Part shown: positions 55,583 to 63,874 of the stretch, piece after piece
Position numbering within the stretch: position 1 is the first letter of the stretch
Layout of the letters: every line of letters begins with the position of its first letter
Assembly: GCF_009765965.1 (NCBI RefSeq)
Contig: NZ_LMUL01000014.1
Coordinates: 2,281,356 to 2,345,355 of the forward strand
DNA from: Caulobacter sp. S45
GTDB lineage: Bacteria; Pseudomonadota; Alphaproteobacteria; Caulobacterales; Caulobacteraceae
DNA: 64,000 nt
Direction of reading: 5' to 3'
The notes under the pieces: model-generated
Database searches by the model: none
Seen by the model: only the letters and a program-made list of their open reading frames with translations
Told to the model about the DNA's origin: nothing
Translations under genes and position numbers: made by a program

Positions 55583-58249
55583 ATGGACGCCATCGCCGCG
55601 CCGTCGCCGGAGCCCCGGGCCGAAGACCTGCTGCCGCAACGCTTCCGCGACTGGTTCGCCGGGCGCGACTGGGAAGCGCGCCCGCACCAGCTGGCCATGA
55701 TCGAACGCGGGCGGGCCGGCCGCCACGCCCTGCTGATCGCTCCGACCGGCGGCGGCAAGACCCTGGCCGGCTTCCTGCCCAGCCTGATCGAACTGTCCGA
55801 GCGGCCTCCGTCCGCCGAGCCGCGCAGCGTCCACACCCTCTACATCTCGCCGCTGAAGGCGCTGGCGGTGGACGTGCACCGAAACCTCGGCGCGCCCATC
55901 GCCGAGATGGGCTTGCCGGTCACAGTCGAGGCCCGTACTGGCGACACCAGTCTGGCCAAGCGCGAGCGCCAGAAACTGCATCCGCCCGACATCCTGATCA
56001 CCACGCCGGAACAGCTGGCCCTGTTCTGCGCCTGGCCAGGCGGGCGGGCCTATTTCGCCGAGCTGAAGGTGGTGATCCTGGACGAGATCCACGCCTTGCA
56101 CGGCTCCAAGCGCGGGGACCTGCTGAACCTCGCCCTGGCGCGCTTGCAGATGTTCGCGCCGGGCATGCGGCGGGTGGGGTTGTCGGCTACGGTGAACGAT
56201 CCGGACATGCTGAGGCGGTGGCTGGTCCCGCAGAACACCTTTTCCCTCCCCTTCGAAGGGGGAGGGGCAGGGGAGGGGGTGCGGCCGCAGCCTTTTCGGG
56301 AGACGCCCAATGAGGCGGCGCCTCAAGAGGCAAGTCCCGCACCCGACAGGACTCACCCCGATCCCTGCCCTTCCCCCTTCGAGGGGGAAGGGAACATGTA
56401 TATGGCCGACCTCGTGCTCGGCGCGCCCGGCGCGCCGCCCGTGGTGGATATGCTGGTCAGCCGCAACGCCTCGCCCTGGAGCGGCTGGACCGCCAAGCAC
56501 GCCATCCCCGACGTCTACGAAGCGATCAAGTCAGCCCGGACCGCACTGGTCTTCGTCAACACCCGCTTCCAGGCCGAGCTGAGCTTCCAGATGCTGTGGG
56601 AAATCAATGAGGAAAGTCTGCCCATCGCGCTGCACCACGGCTCGCTGGCGGTGGAGCAGAGGCGCAAGGTCGAGGCGGCGATGGCGCGCGACGAGTTGCG
56701 CGCGGTGGTCTGCACCTCGACGCTGGATCTCGGCATCGACTGGGGCGGGGTCGACCTGGTGATCCAGCTGGCTGCGCCCAAGGGTTCGGCGCGCCTGATT
56801 CAGCGCATCGGCCGCGCCAACCACCGGCTGGACGAGGCGTCGCGCGCCCTGCTGGTCCCGGCCCACCGCTTCGAGATCCTGGAGTGTCAGGCGGCGCGCG
56901 AGGCGGTGGCCGCGAACGACCTGGACGGCGATCCCGAGCGCATCGGCGCGCGCGACATCCTGGCCCAGCACATCATGGGCCTGGCCTGTGCGGAGCCGTT
57001 CGACCTGGTCGCCCTCTACGACGAGGTGCGTAGCTCGTCGCCCTTCGCCGAGCTGACCTGGGAGGGGTTCGAGCAGGTGGTCGATTTCGTCGCCACCGGC
57101 GGCTATGCGCTGCGAACCTACGACCGCTTCCACCGCATCGTGCGCAACCCAGAAGGGCTCTACACCGTACGCAACGGCGAGACCGCCCAGCGCCACCGCA
57201 TGAACGTCGGCGCCATCATCGACATCCCGATGCTCAACGTCCGCCTTGCCTCCGTGCGCGCGAAGCAGAAGGTCGGCGGGCGCAAGATCGGCGAGATGGA
57301 GGAGAGCTATCTCGAGCAGCTCGCGACCGGCGACACCTTCCTGTTCGCCGGCCAGGTCTGGCGGTTCGAGGGCATCACTGGTCTGGACGCCCTGGTCACG
57401 CCCGCTCCACCGGGAACCGAGGCCAAGACGCCGAGCTGGGGCGGGTCCAAGTTCGCGCTCTCCACCTATCTGGCCGCCCGCGTGCGCCGCATGATCGCCG
57501 AGCGTGAGCGGTGGAACGTCCTGCCCGACGATGTGCAGGAGTGGCTGCAAATCCAGTCGGTGCGTTCATATATTCCGTCGACGGACGAAATGCTGGTGGA
57601 GACCTTCCGGCGGGGCAAGCGGTGTTTCCTGGTCTGCTATCCCTTCGATGGACGAATCAGCCACGGCACCCTGTGCCAGTTGCTCACCCGCCGGCTGGAG
57701 CGGCTGGGCCGCCAGCCCCTGGGTTTCGTGGCCAACGACTATGCGCTGGCGGTCTGGGCGATGAAGCCGCTGGACGACCTGGATTTCGACCAACTTTTCC
57801 AGGAGGACATGCTGGGCGACGACCTGGAGGCGTGGCTGGACGAAAGTTTCCTGATGAAGCGCGCCTTCCGCCACTGCGCCCTGCTGTCGGGCCTGATCGA
57901 GCGGCGCATGCCGGGCCGCGAGAAGACGGGACGGCAGGTGACCTTCTCCACCGACCTGATCTACGACGTGCTGCGCCGCCACCAGCCCGACCATCTGCTG
58001 CTGCAATGTGCGCGGGCGGATGCGGCGACCGGCTCGCTGGACGTGGCGCGGCTGGGTCGGCTGCTGACGCGCATCCGGGGCAGGATCGCGGTGCGCAGCC
58101 TGCCGCGCGTCTCGCCCTTTGCGGTGCCGGTGCTGCTGGAGATCGGACGCGAGACGGTGGCCGGCGCCGCCGACGCCTTGCTGGCCGAGAGCGCGGACGA
58201 ACTGATCGCCGAAGCTATGAGGCTGGACGACGCCGAGGTCGCCGCATGA
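55583..58249 (+). CDS. Ligase-associated DNA damage response DEXH helicase (Lhr-type)
   Basis: The 888-residue protein is an Lhr-family SF2 helicase: IAPTGGGKTLAGFLPSLIEL (motif I), DEIHALHGSKRG (II), LSATVNDPDML (III), VCTSTLDLGIDWG and QRIGRANHRLDEASRA (VI), then the Lhr-specific C-terminal part. ATG 55583 is the natural start (MDAIAAPSPEPRAEDLL); the longer frame from 55412 overlaps the divergent gene. Residues about 219-271 are an unusual Pro/Gly-rich insertion encoded by a palindromic DNA element (56242-56394), between motif III and the second RecA domain. It overlaps pdeM by four bases (ATGA). Confidence 0.92.
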   Translation: MDAIAAPSPEPRAEDLLPQRFRDWFAGRDWEARPHQLAMIERGRAGRHALLIAPTGGGKTLAGFLPSLIELSERPPSAEPRSVHTLYISPLKALAVDVHRNLGAPIAEMGLPVTVEARTGDTSLAKRERQKLHPPDILITTPEQLALFCAWPGGRAYFAELKVVILDEIHALHGSKRGDLLNLALARLQMFAPGMRRVGLSATVNDPDMLRRWLVPQNTFSLPFEGGGAGEGVRPQPFRETPNEAAPQEASPAPDRTHPDPCPSPFEGEGNMYMADLVLGAPGAPPVVDMLVSRNASPWSGWTAKHAIPDVYEAIKSARTALVFVNTRFQAELSFQMLWEINEESLPIALHHGSLAVEQRRKVEAAMARDELRAVVCTSTLDLGIDWGGVDLVIQLAAPKGSARLIQRIGRANHRLDEASRALLVPAHRFEILECQAAREAVAANDLDGDPERIGARDILAQHIMGLACAEPFDLVALYDEVRSSSPFAELTWEGFEQVVDFVATGGYALRTYDRFHRIVRNPEGLYTVRNGETAQRHRMNVGAIIDIPMLNVRLASVRAKQKVGGRKIGEMEESYLEQLATGDTFLFAGQVWRFEGITGLDALVTPAPPGTEAKTPSWGGSKFALSTYLAARVRRMIAERERWNVLPDDVQEWLQIQSVRSYIPSTDEMLVETFRRGKRCFLVCYPFDGRISHGTLCQLLTRRLERLGRQPLGFVANDYALAVWAMKPLDDLDFDQLFQEDMLGDDLEAWLDESFLMKRAFRHCALLSGLIERRMPGREKTGRQVTFSTDLIYDVLRRHQPDHLLLQCARADAATGSLDVARLGRLLTRIRGRIAVRSLPRVSPFAVPVLLEIGRETVAGAADALLAESADELIAEAMRLDDAEVAA
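56242..56394. repeat. In-frame palindromic repeat element inside the Lhr helicase gene
   Basis: The 153 bases are bounded by near-identical inverted arms of about 40 bases (56242-56281 and 56354-56394; each a hairpin centred on TTCGAA or TTCGAG). Between them lie two more short dyads (GAGGCG/CGCCTC and GCCTC/GAGGC). Length is a multiple of three and no stop appears, so the host gene stays open. No clear target-site duplication is seen and I found no second copy in the window. Confidence 0.8.
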
Positions 58250-58983
58250 GCGCGCTGCACGCCCTGCACCGTGGCCGGCTGGAGGACCCCACGCCTTGCG
58301 GCTCGCTGTGGGTCATCTTGCACGGGACCGACTGCGCGCTGCGCTGTTCCGGCGCCCTGTGGCTGCCCGAGGCGCGCATGCTGGTCGCGGCCGACCTGCA
58401 TCTGGAGAAGGGCTCCGCCTACGCCGCGCGTGGCCAGCTTCTACCGCCCTATGACACTGCCGACACCCTGTCACGGCTGGAGGCGGAGGTGGCCGCGCTC
58501 GATCCAGCCGTACTGGTGCTGTTGGGCGACAGCTTCCACGACGCGGGCGCCATGGGCCGGCTGGCGGCGGAGGCGGCGATGCGGCTAGCCGCCCTGGCGC
58601 GCGGGCGCACCCTGCTCTGGGCCGAGGGAAATCACGACGTGGAGCTGCTGAACGCCGCCGCCCTGCCAGGCGAGGTGGTCGACGAACTGCATGTCGCCAG
58701 CCTCATCCTGCGCCATGAGCCCCATCCTGGTCCCGCGCCCGGCGAGGTCGCCGGCCACCTGCACCCTTGCGCCAAGATCGTGCGCGGCCGTTCCAGCACG
58801 CGCCGGCGCGCCTTCCTGACCGACGGCCTGCGCCTGGTCCTGCCGGCCTTCGGCGCCTATGCCGGCGGCCTTAACGCGCGGGATGCAGCGTTCGCCCCCC
58901 TATTCGCCCATGCCCCCATCGCCGCCGTCCTGGGCGAGCGGCGGGTCTATCCGTTGGCCTGGGAGGCGCTGAGGGGGGACTAG
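58246..58983 (+). CDS. pdeM: Ligase-associated DNA damage response endonuclease PdeM
   Basis: This is a metallophosphoesterase acting with the Lhr-type helicase in a DNA repair module. The metal-binding motifs appear in order: VAADLHLEKGSAYA (DxH), LLGDSFHDAGAM (GDxxHD), WAEGNHDVELL (GNHD) and VAGHLHPCAK (GHxHP). Length is 245 residues from ATG 58246, overlapping the helicase stop. The usual partners, an ATP-dependent DNA ligase and an MBL-fold exonuclease, are not next to it. Confidence 0.93.
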   Translation: MSALHALHRGRLEDPTPCGSLWVILHGTDCALRCSGALWLPEARMLVAADLHLEKGSAYAARGQLLPPYDTADTLSRLEAEVAALDPAVLVLLGDSFHDAGAMGRLAAEAAMRLAALARGRTLLWAEGNHDVELLNAAALPGEVVDELHVASLILRHEPHPGPAPGEVAGHLHPCAKIVRGRSSTRRRAFLTDGLRLVLPAFGAYAGGLNARDAAFAPLFAHAPIAAVLGERRVYPLAWEALRGD

Positions 58984-59038
58984 GGCGACGGCCGTTTCAG
59001 CGGAGCGGTGGGCGGGCGATGAGGCCTTTAGTTTATTT

Positions 59039-59064
59039 TATAATTCATGTATCGTTGAATTATG
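59039..59064 (+). promoter_or_regulatory. ars promoter and ArsR operator dyad
   Basis: A perfect TATAAT -10 box at 59039-59044 overlaps a perfect inverted repeat ATAATTCA (59040-59047) and TGAATTAT (59056-59063) with an 8-base spacer. The right half overlaps the arsR ATG (59062). The dyad is placed as expected for ArsR-family repressors, which would block RNA polymerase at this site until arsenite binds. No convincing -35 box or ribosome site is visible. Confidence 0.7.
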
Positions 59065-59427
59065 GAATTATCTCAAGCTGTCACCGCGCTATCTGCGCTG
59101 GCTCACGAAGGCCGGTTGAGGGTCTTTCGCGAACTCGTCCAGGCAGGCCCCGACGGGCTCGCCGCCGGCGAGGTGTCCCGCCGCGTCGACATACAGCCGA
59201 ACACCCTATCCGCTAGCCTCGCAGTGCTTTCCCACGCCGGCCTCGTCACTTCGCGCCGGGACGGCCGTTCGATCATCTATTCGGCCGCCTATGAGCGGAT
59301 GAGCCAGGTCCTCGGCTTCCTGCTGCGGGACTGTTGCAACGGCTCGCCAGAGATCTGCGCGCCCATAGCCGCCATCCTCAACGCGGCCGCCTGTTGCGGC
59401 GGTTCATCCAGTCCGACAGGGGTCTAG
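59062..59427 (+). CDS. arsR: ArsR-family arsenical resistance repressor
   Basis: This is a winged-helix metalloregulator (121 residues). MELSQAVTALSALAHEGRLRVFRELV, DIQPNTLSASLAVLSHAGLV (recognition helix) and SRRDGRSIIYSAAY (wing) are typical. The E. coli-type CVC metal site is replaced by Cys in DCCNGSPEIC and a C-terminal AACCGG, which are candidate arsenite ligands. It is the first gene of arsRBC, and likely represses its own operon through the dyad overlapping its start codon. The very short leader suggests translation with little or no Shine-Dalgarno. Confidence 0.9.
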   Translation: MELSQAVTALSALAHEGRLRVFRELVQAGPDGLAAGEVSRRVDIQPNTLSASLAVLSHAGLVTSRRDGRSIIYSAAYERMSQVLGFLLRDCCNGSPEICAPIAAILNAAACCGGSSSPTGV

Positions 59428-59433
59428 CGGCGG

Positions 59434-60717
59434 ATGATCCTCGCTGTCGGCGTCTTCGCCCTCACGCTCGTGCTGGTCATTGTTCAGCCCAAGGGTTTGA
59501 AGATCGGCTGGGGCGCCCTGATCGGGGCGGCGCTCGCCCTGCTGGCGGGCGTGGTCCACCTCGCCGATATCCCCACCGTCTGGGGAATCGTATGGAACGC
59601 CACCGCGACCTTCGTGGCGGTCATCATCATCAGCCTGCTGCTGGACCGCGCCGGCTTCTTCGAGTGGGCGGCCCTGCATGTCGCCCGTTGGGGCGGCGGC
59701 CGTGGGAAGCTGCTGTTCGCCGCCATTGTGCTCCTGGGCGCAGCCGTGGCCTCGGTGTTCGCCAACGACGGGGCGGCCTTGATCCTGACGCCCATCGTCA
59801 TCGCCATGCTGGCGGAGTTGAAGTTCAGCGCCAAGGCGACGCTGGCCTTCGCCATGGCGGCGGGCTTCATCGCCGATACGGCCTCAACACCCCTGGTGGT
59901 CTCCAATCTCGTCAACATCGTCTCCGCCGACGTATTCCGGCTCGACTTCGGGAGTTACGCCCTGGTCATGGTCCCGGTGGTTCTGGTCACGGTCGCCGCG
60001 ACCCTTGGAGTGCTGTGGTTGCGCTTCGGCCGCGACGTGCCGCCCAGTTACGACGTGGCGACGCTCAAGCCGCCCTCCGACGCGATCCGCGACCGGGCGG
60101 TTTTCAACATGGGCTGGCTGGTGCTGGGCCTGCTGCTCGTCGGCTTCTTTGCGCTCGGCCGCTTCATTCCGATCAGCGCCGTCGCGGCAGCCGGCGCGCT
60201 GGTCCTTCTCGTCACCGCCGCGCGGGGAAAGGCTATCCGCCCACTTGGCGTCCTCAAGGAAGCGCCATGGCAGGTCGTGATCTTCTCGCTCGGAATGTAT
60301 CTGGTGGTGTTCGGACTGCGGAACGCGGGCCTGACGTCCTCCCTCGCACGCCTGTTCGAGCGGTTTGGGGATGGCGGCGTCTGGGGCGCGACCTATGGCG
60401 TGGGCGTCACCACCGCCGTTCTATCATCGGTCATGAACAACATGCCGGCCGTGCTGGTCGGAGCCCTGGCCATCCAGGGCGCTCATGTCGCCCCGGCGGT
60501 GCGGGAAGCCATGGTCTACGCCAACGTGGTGGGATGCGATCTGGGGCCGAAGTTCACCCCCATCGGATCGCTGGCGACCCTGCTTTGGCTCCATGTGCTG
60601 GGCCAGAAGGGCGTACAGATCGGCTGGGGCTACTACTTCCGGGTTGGGGTGCTGCTGACCACGCCGATCCTGCTCGTCACGCTCGGCGCGCTCGCCTTGC
60701 GCCTAACCCTGCCCTAG
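59434..60717 (+). CDS. arsB: Arsenite efflux transporter ArsB
   Basis: This 427-residue inner-membrane permease exports arsenite (and antimonite). It follows the E. coli ArsB pattern: [72 protein letters not shown] and a C-terminal [13 protein letters not shown] ... [21 protein letters not shown]. About eleven hydrophobic segments are visible. It starts 6 bases after arsR and is followed by arsC, forming the simple three-gene resistance operon. Confidence 0.96.
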   Translation: MILAVGVFALTLVLVIVQPKGLKIGWGALIGAALALLAGVVHLADIPTVWGIVWNATATFVAVIIISLLLDRAGFFEWAALHVARWGGGRGKLLFAAIVLLGAAVASVFANDGAALILTPIVIAMLAELKFSAKATLAFAMAAGFIADTASTPLVVSNLVNIVSADVFRLDFGSYALVMVPVVLVTVAATLGVLWLRFGRDVPPSYDVATLKPPSDAIRDRAVFNMGWLVLGLLLVGFFALGRFIPISAVAAAGALVLLVTAARGKAIRPLGVLKEAPWQVVIFSLGMYLVVFGLRNAGLTSSLARLFERFGDGGVWGATYGVGVTTAVLSSVMNNMPAVLVGALAIQGAHVAPAVREAMVYANVVGCDLGPKFTPIGSLATLLWLHVLGQKGVQIGWGYYFRVGVLLTTPILLVTLGALALRLTLP

Positions 60718-60732
60718 CCGAACGGAACGTCC

Positions 60733-61155
60733 ATGACCCAGGATTTCCCGATCACGATCTACCACAACCCCGACTGTGGAACATCGCGCAACGTCGTCGC
60801 CATGGTCGCGGCGGCCGGCTACACGCCGCGCATCGTCGAGTACCTGAAGACGCCTTGGACGCTTCTCCTGCTGAAGGAACTGCTGGCGGCCATGGACGCC
60901 ACGCCACAGGCGATCCTACGGGAAAAGGGCACGCCCGCGAGAGAACTCGCGCTCCTTGACGCCGATGTGACGGAGGAAACCATCCTGCGCGAGATGGTGG
61001 CGCATCCTATCCTGGTGAACCGCCCCATCGTCGTGACGCCAAAGGGCGTGAAGCTTTGCAGGCCGTCCGAGGCCGTGTTGGCGCTGCTCGAGCGCAGGCC
61101 TGAGAGCTTCACTAAGGAGGACGGCGAGGTTGTGCGGCTCTCAGGTTCGTTCTGA
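60733..61155 (+). CDS. arsC: Arsenate reductase ArsC (glutaredoxin-dependent)
   Basis: This 140-residue enzyme reduces arsenate to arsenite for ArsB export, using glutathione and glutaredoxin. The catalytic Cys is in IYHNPDCGTSRNVV, and the anion-binding Arg residues lie in HPILVNRPIVVTPKGVKLCRPSE, the E. coli-type signature. ATG 60733 follows the arsB stop by 15 bases. It closes the operon. Its end is convergent with the Ldh-family gene. Confidence 0.95.
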   Translation: MTQDFPITIYHNPDCGTSRNVVAMVAAAGYTPRIVEYLKTPWTLLLLKELLAAMDATPQAILREKGTPARELALLDADVTEETILREMVAHPILVNRPIVVTPKGVKLCRPSEAVLALLERRPESFTKEDGEVVRLSGSF

Positions 61156-61170
61156 GACGAAATGGGAAGC

Positions 61171-62187
61171 TTATCCCGCCAGCAACCCTTGCAGGTCGTC
61201 GTACAACTTCCTCGGCACCGTCACGCCGTCGCGCACCGTCCGCTTGCGGGCCTCATAGCGGCGTTCGGAGGGCAGGCGGGCGCCTTGGGCGGTGATGGCG
61301 TCGAATACGGCTTCGGCGCGGGCCAGGTGTTCGGCCGCGGCGACGCCCAGGAAGCCTGCGGGGTCCAGCGCCAGGATCAGTTCGCCGCCATAGGGCGACG
61401 CCTTGGCCCCGGCGTCGTGGGCGATGGACTCCGCGCTGGTCATGTCGCCGATCAGCGGGCCGGCGATCAGCTCCACCATCAGCGACAGGGCCGAACCCTT
61501 GTGACCGCCGAAGGTCAGCATGGCGCCGGCGAGCGCGGTCTCGGCGTCGGTGGTGGGGCGACCCTCGGCGTCGACCCCCCAGCCTTCTGGGATCGGCTTG
61601 CCGGCCCGGCGGTGCAGCTCGATCTCGCCGCGCGCGGTGGCGCTGGTGGCGAAGTCGAACACGAAGGGCTCGCGTCCCGGCCGGGGCCACCCGAAGGCGA
61701 TCGGGTTGGTGCCAAACACCGGCTTGGTCCCGCCCGCCGGCGCCACCCAGGCGTGGCTGGGCGTGCAGGCCAGGGCGACGAGGCCGTGGGCCGCCACTGC
61801 TTCGACCTCGGGCCATAGGGCGGAGAAGTGGACGCAATGGTTGATCGCCATCGCCGCGATCCCGGACTTGCGAGCCTTGTCGACCAGGGCGGGCAGCCCA
61901 AGGCGGAAGGCCAGCTGGTGATAGCCGCCCTGGGCGTCGACCTTGACCACGCCCGGCGCCGTGTCCTGCAACACAGGTTCGGCGTCGAGCACCACCTTGC
62001 CGGCGCGGATGGTGTGGTCGCACACCAGCAGGCGGTAGATCCCGTGGGCGGCGGCTTCGTCGCGCTCGCCAGCGACCAGGGTCTCGGCCACCGCCTCGAC
62101 ATGGGCGGGCGACAGACCCTGACGGGTGAGGACGCGCCGCGCCAGATCGCGCACCTCGTCCAGCGTCAGCCTAACCGTATCCATCAT
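61171..62187 (-). CDS. Ldh family oxidoreductase (malate/L-lactate/ureidoglycolate dehydrogenase type)
   Basis: The protein (338 residues from ATG 62187, or 337 from 62184) is a NAD(P)-dependent dehydrogenase of the Ldh_2 family, unrelated in fold to classical LDH: LTLDEVRDLARRVLTRQGL, AAMAINHCVHFSALWPEVEAVA (catalytic His), VFGTNPIAFGWPRPGREPFVFDFATSATARGEI and GGHKGSALSLMVELIAGPLIG. The keto/hydroxy-acid substrate cannot be read from sequence. Its start overlaps the stop of the upstream TPR gene, so the two are translated together, an unexpected pairing. Confidence 0.88.
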   Translation of the reverse strand: MMDTVRLTLDEVRDLARRVLTRQGLSPAHVEAVAETLVAGERDEAAAHGIYRLLVCDHTIRAGKVVLDAEPVLQDTAPGVVKVDAQGGYHQLAFRLGLPALVDKARKSGIAAMAINHCVHFSALWPEVEAVAAHGLVALACTPSHAWVAPAGGTKPVFGTNPIAFGWPRPGREPFVFDFATSATARGEIELHRRAGKPIPEGWGVDAEGRPTTDAETALAGAMLTFGGHKGSALSLMVELIAGPLIGDMTSAESIAHDAGAKASPYGGELILALDPAGFLGVAAAEHLARAEAVFDAITAQGARLPSERRYEARKRTVRDGVTVPRKLYDDLQGLLAG

Positions 62188-63707
62188 CTGCTCCCGCCGC
62201 CGATGCGGCCCTTGAGGGCTTCCGCGACGCGGGCCAGCGGGGGCGCGAAGGCCCCGAACGCTTCGGCCGCGAAGCTTCGGCTGTGCGCATACCAGGGATA
62301 GCCGTCGGTTCCCAACCGAGGCCACGCGGCCGGCGCGCCGACGAACCAGGTCTCGGCCCCGCAGGCGGCGGCTAGCGCCGCGGTGGCGTTGGGAACGGCG
62401 ACGACGAGCTTGATCGCGCAGGCCAGGGCGGCGAGATCGTCCAGGTCGGTCTTCAGGTCGATGCCCGGCGGGCGCAGGATCGGCGCGCCGGCGATCTGCT
62501 CCAGGGCGTCCAGCTCTTCGGGCTCAGCCCCATACTGGAGATTGACGAACCGCACCCCCGACGTGCGCAGCACAGGCGCCCAGTCTTCCAACCCCGGATA
62601 CTGTCGTCGCCGTTCCCCGACGAGGCTGCCGCTGCGCCAGGTGAGGCCGACCGATAGCGCGGGGGCGCCGTGGGCCTGAACGACGTCGCGCCAGTGGGCC
62701 ACGCGCAAAGGGTCGGGGACGAGATAGGGGCTGCGGGGGAAGGCTTCGAGCGTCCGCCGAAAGCGGCGCAGCAGTGAGCCCATCGGCGCCCACAGGTCGG
62801 CGGCCTCGGCGTGGGGCGCGCTGCGAACGGCTAGATACCCCTCGCGGCAGGTGGCGTGGGGCGTGACCGTAGCGCCCGGGAAACTTCGGCTGAACAACGT
62901 GACCAGGCGCGGCTCGACGGCGAGGGCGAGACGGCCTTCCGGCCCGAGCGCTGCGATCACGTCGGGTAGGACGCCCGCGAACATGATCTCGTCGCCGAGC
63001 CCCTGCTCCGCCACCGTCAGCAGCCGACGTCCGTCGAGCGGGATGTCGGGCGTCCAGCGCTCGCCGGGGATGTCGAAGGCGGTAGGGGCCGGCAGGTCGG
63101 GGGACAGGCGCGCCTCGTAGGCGTCCCAGCCCTCGCCGAGATCACCCTGGGCTAGCCGCACCGTGGCGCGCGCGAAAGCGATCATGGCGCATTCGTGCGG
63201 GGTCGAGGCCAGGGGCAGGGCCGCGTCGAAGTCGGCGCGGGCGGCGCCCAGGTCGCCCAGGTCCATGCGCGCGCTTCCCAGGTTGTAGCGCGCCGTGGCC
63301 AGGTCCGGGTCGAGCCGCGCCGCCTCTTCGAAAAAGGTCGCCGCCAGGACGCTGTCGCCCTGCTGGTGCAGCACGGTCCCCAGCGTGTTCCACAGCCGTG
63401 CGTCGGCGGGATGCGCCTGGATGGCGGGGCGTATGACCGCGACGGCGTCCGTATAGCGGTGCTGGTCGCGCAACGCCCGGGTCAGGCCGTCCACCGCCTC
63501 CAGCCGCTCGGGCTCGCGCACCAGCAGGCGGGCGTAGAAGGCTTCCGCCACCGCGTGCATGCCCATACGGCCCGCCAGACGGCCCAGGTCGGCCAGCAGT
63601 TCCGCGTCGTCCGGCCTAGCTGTCAGCGCGCGCTCGTAGGCGGCCAGGGCGGCCGGTAAATCCCCGGCCTGCTCCAGGGCCACGGCCTGCGCGCGGAGGT
63701 CGGTCAT
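62184..63707 (-). CDS. TPR repeat protein with C-terminal glycosyltransferase-like domain (FlmG-like)
   Basis: Residues about 1-190 are tandem TPR units (for example ARLWNTLGTVLHQQGDSVLAATFFEEAARLDPDLA, ATARYNLGSARMDLGDLGAARADFDAAL). Residues about 225-500 resemble a GT9/GT41-like domain: LTVAEQGLGDEIMFAGVLPDVIA, LSVGLTWRSGSLVGERRRQYPGL and LAALACAIKLVVAVPNATAALAAACGAETW. This layout is that of Caulobacter FlmG, the flagellin glycosyltransferase, so a protein-glycosylation role is a reasonable inference. ATG 63707 gives 507 residues. It is divergent from a DegT/StrS aminotransferase gene. Confidence 0.82.
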   Translation of the reverse strand: MTDLRAQAVALEQAGDLPAALAAYERALTARPDDAELLADLGRLAGRMGMHAVAEAFYARLLVREPERLEAVDGLTRALRDQHRYTDAVAVIRPAIQAHPADARLWNTLGTVLHQQGDSVLAATFFEEAARLDPDLATARYNLGSARMDLGDLGAARADFDAALPLASTPHECAMIAFARATVRLAQGDLGEGWDAYEARLSPDLPAPTAFDIPGERWTPDIPLDGRRLLTVAEQGLGDEIMFAGVLPDVIAALGPEGRLALAVEPRLVTLFSRSFPGATVTPHATCREGYLAVRSAPHAEAADLWAPMGSLLRRFRRTLEAFPRSPYLVPDPLRVAHWRDVVQAHGAPALSVGLTWRSGSLVGERRRQYPGLEDWAPVLRTSGVRFVNLQYGAEPEELDALEQIAGAPILRPPGIDLKTDLDDLAALACAIKLVVAVPNATAALAAACGAETWFVGAPAAWPRLGTDGYPWYAHSRSFAAEAFGAFAPPLARVAEALKGRIGGGSR

Positions 63708-63874
63708 CGAATCGCCTCGCTCATCGTGCCAATGGAGCGCGCCGGCTTGCAATCTGCAACGCAAGGTGAACGGCGGCTGCGTTCCGCACGCCGCCCCAGC
63801 CCGCTATAAGCCCGGCTGAACGTCAGGCTGCGGACGGCCGAATCGGCCCCGCGCCATCTCTTCGAGGACCTCAC

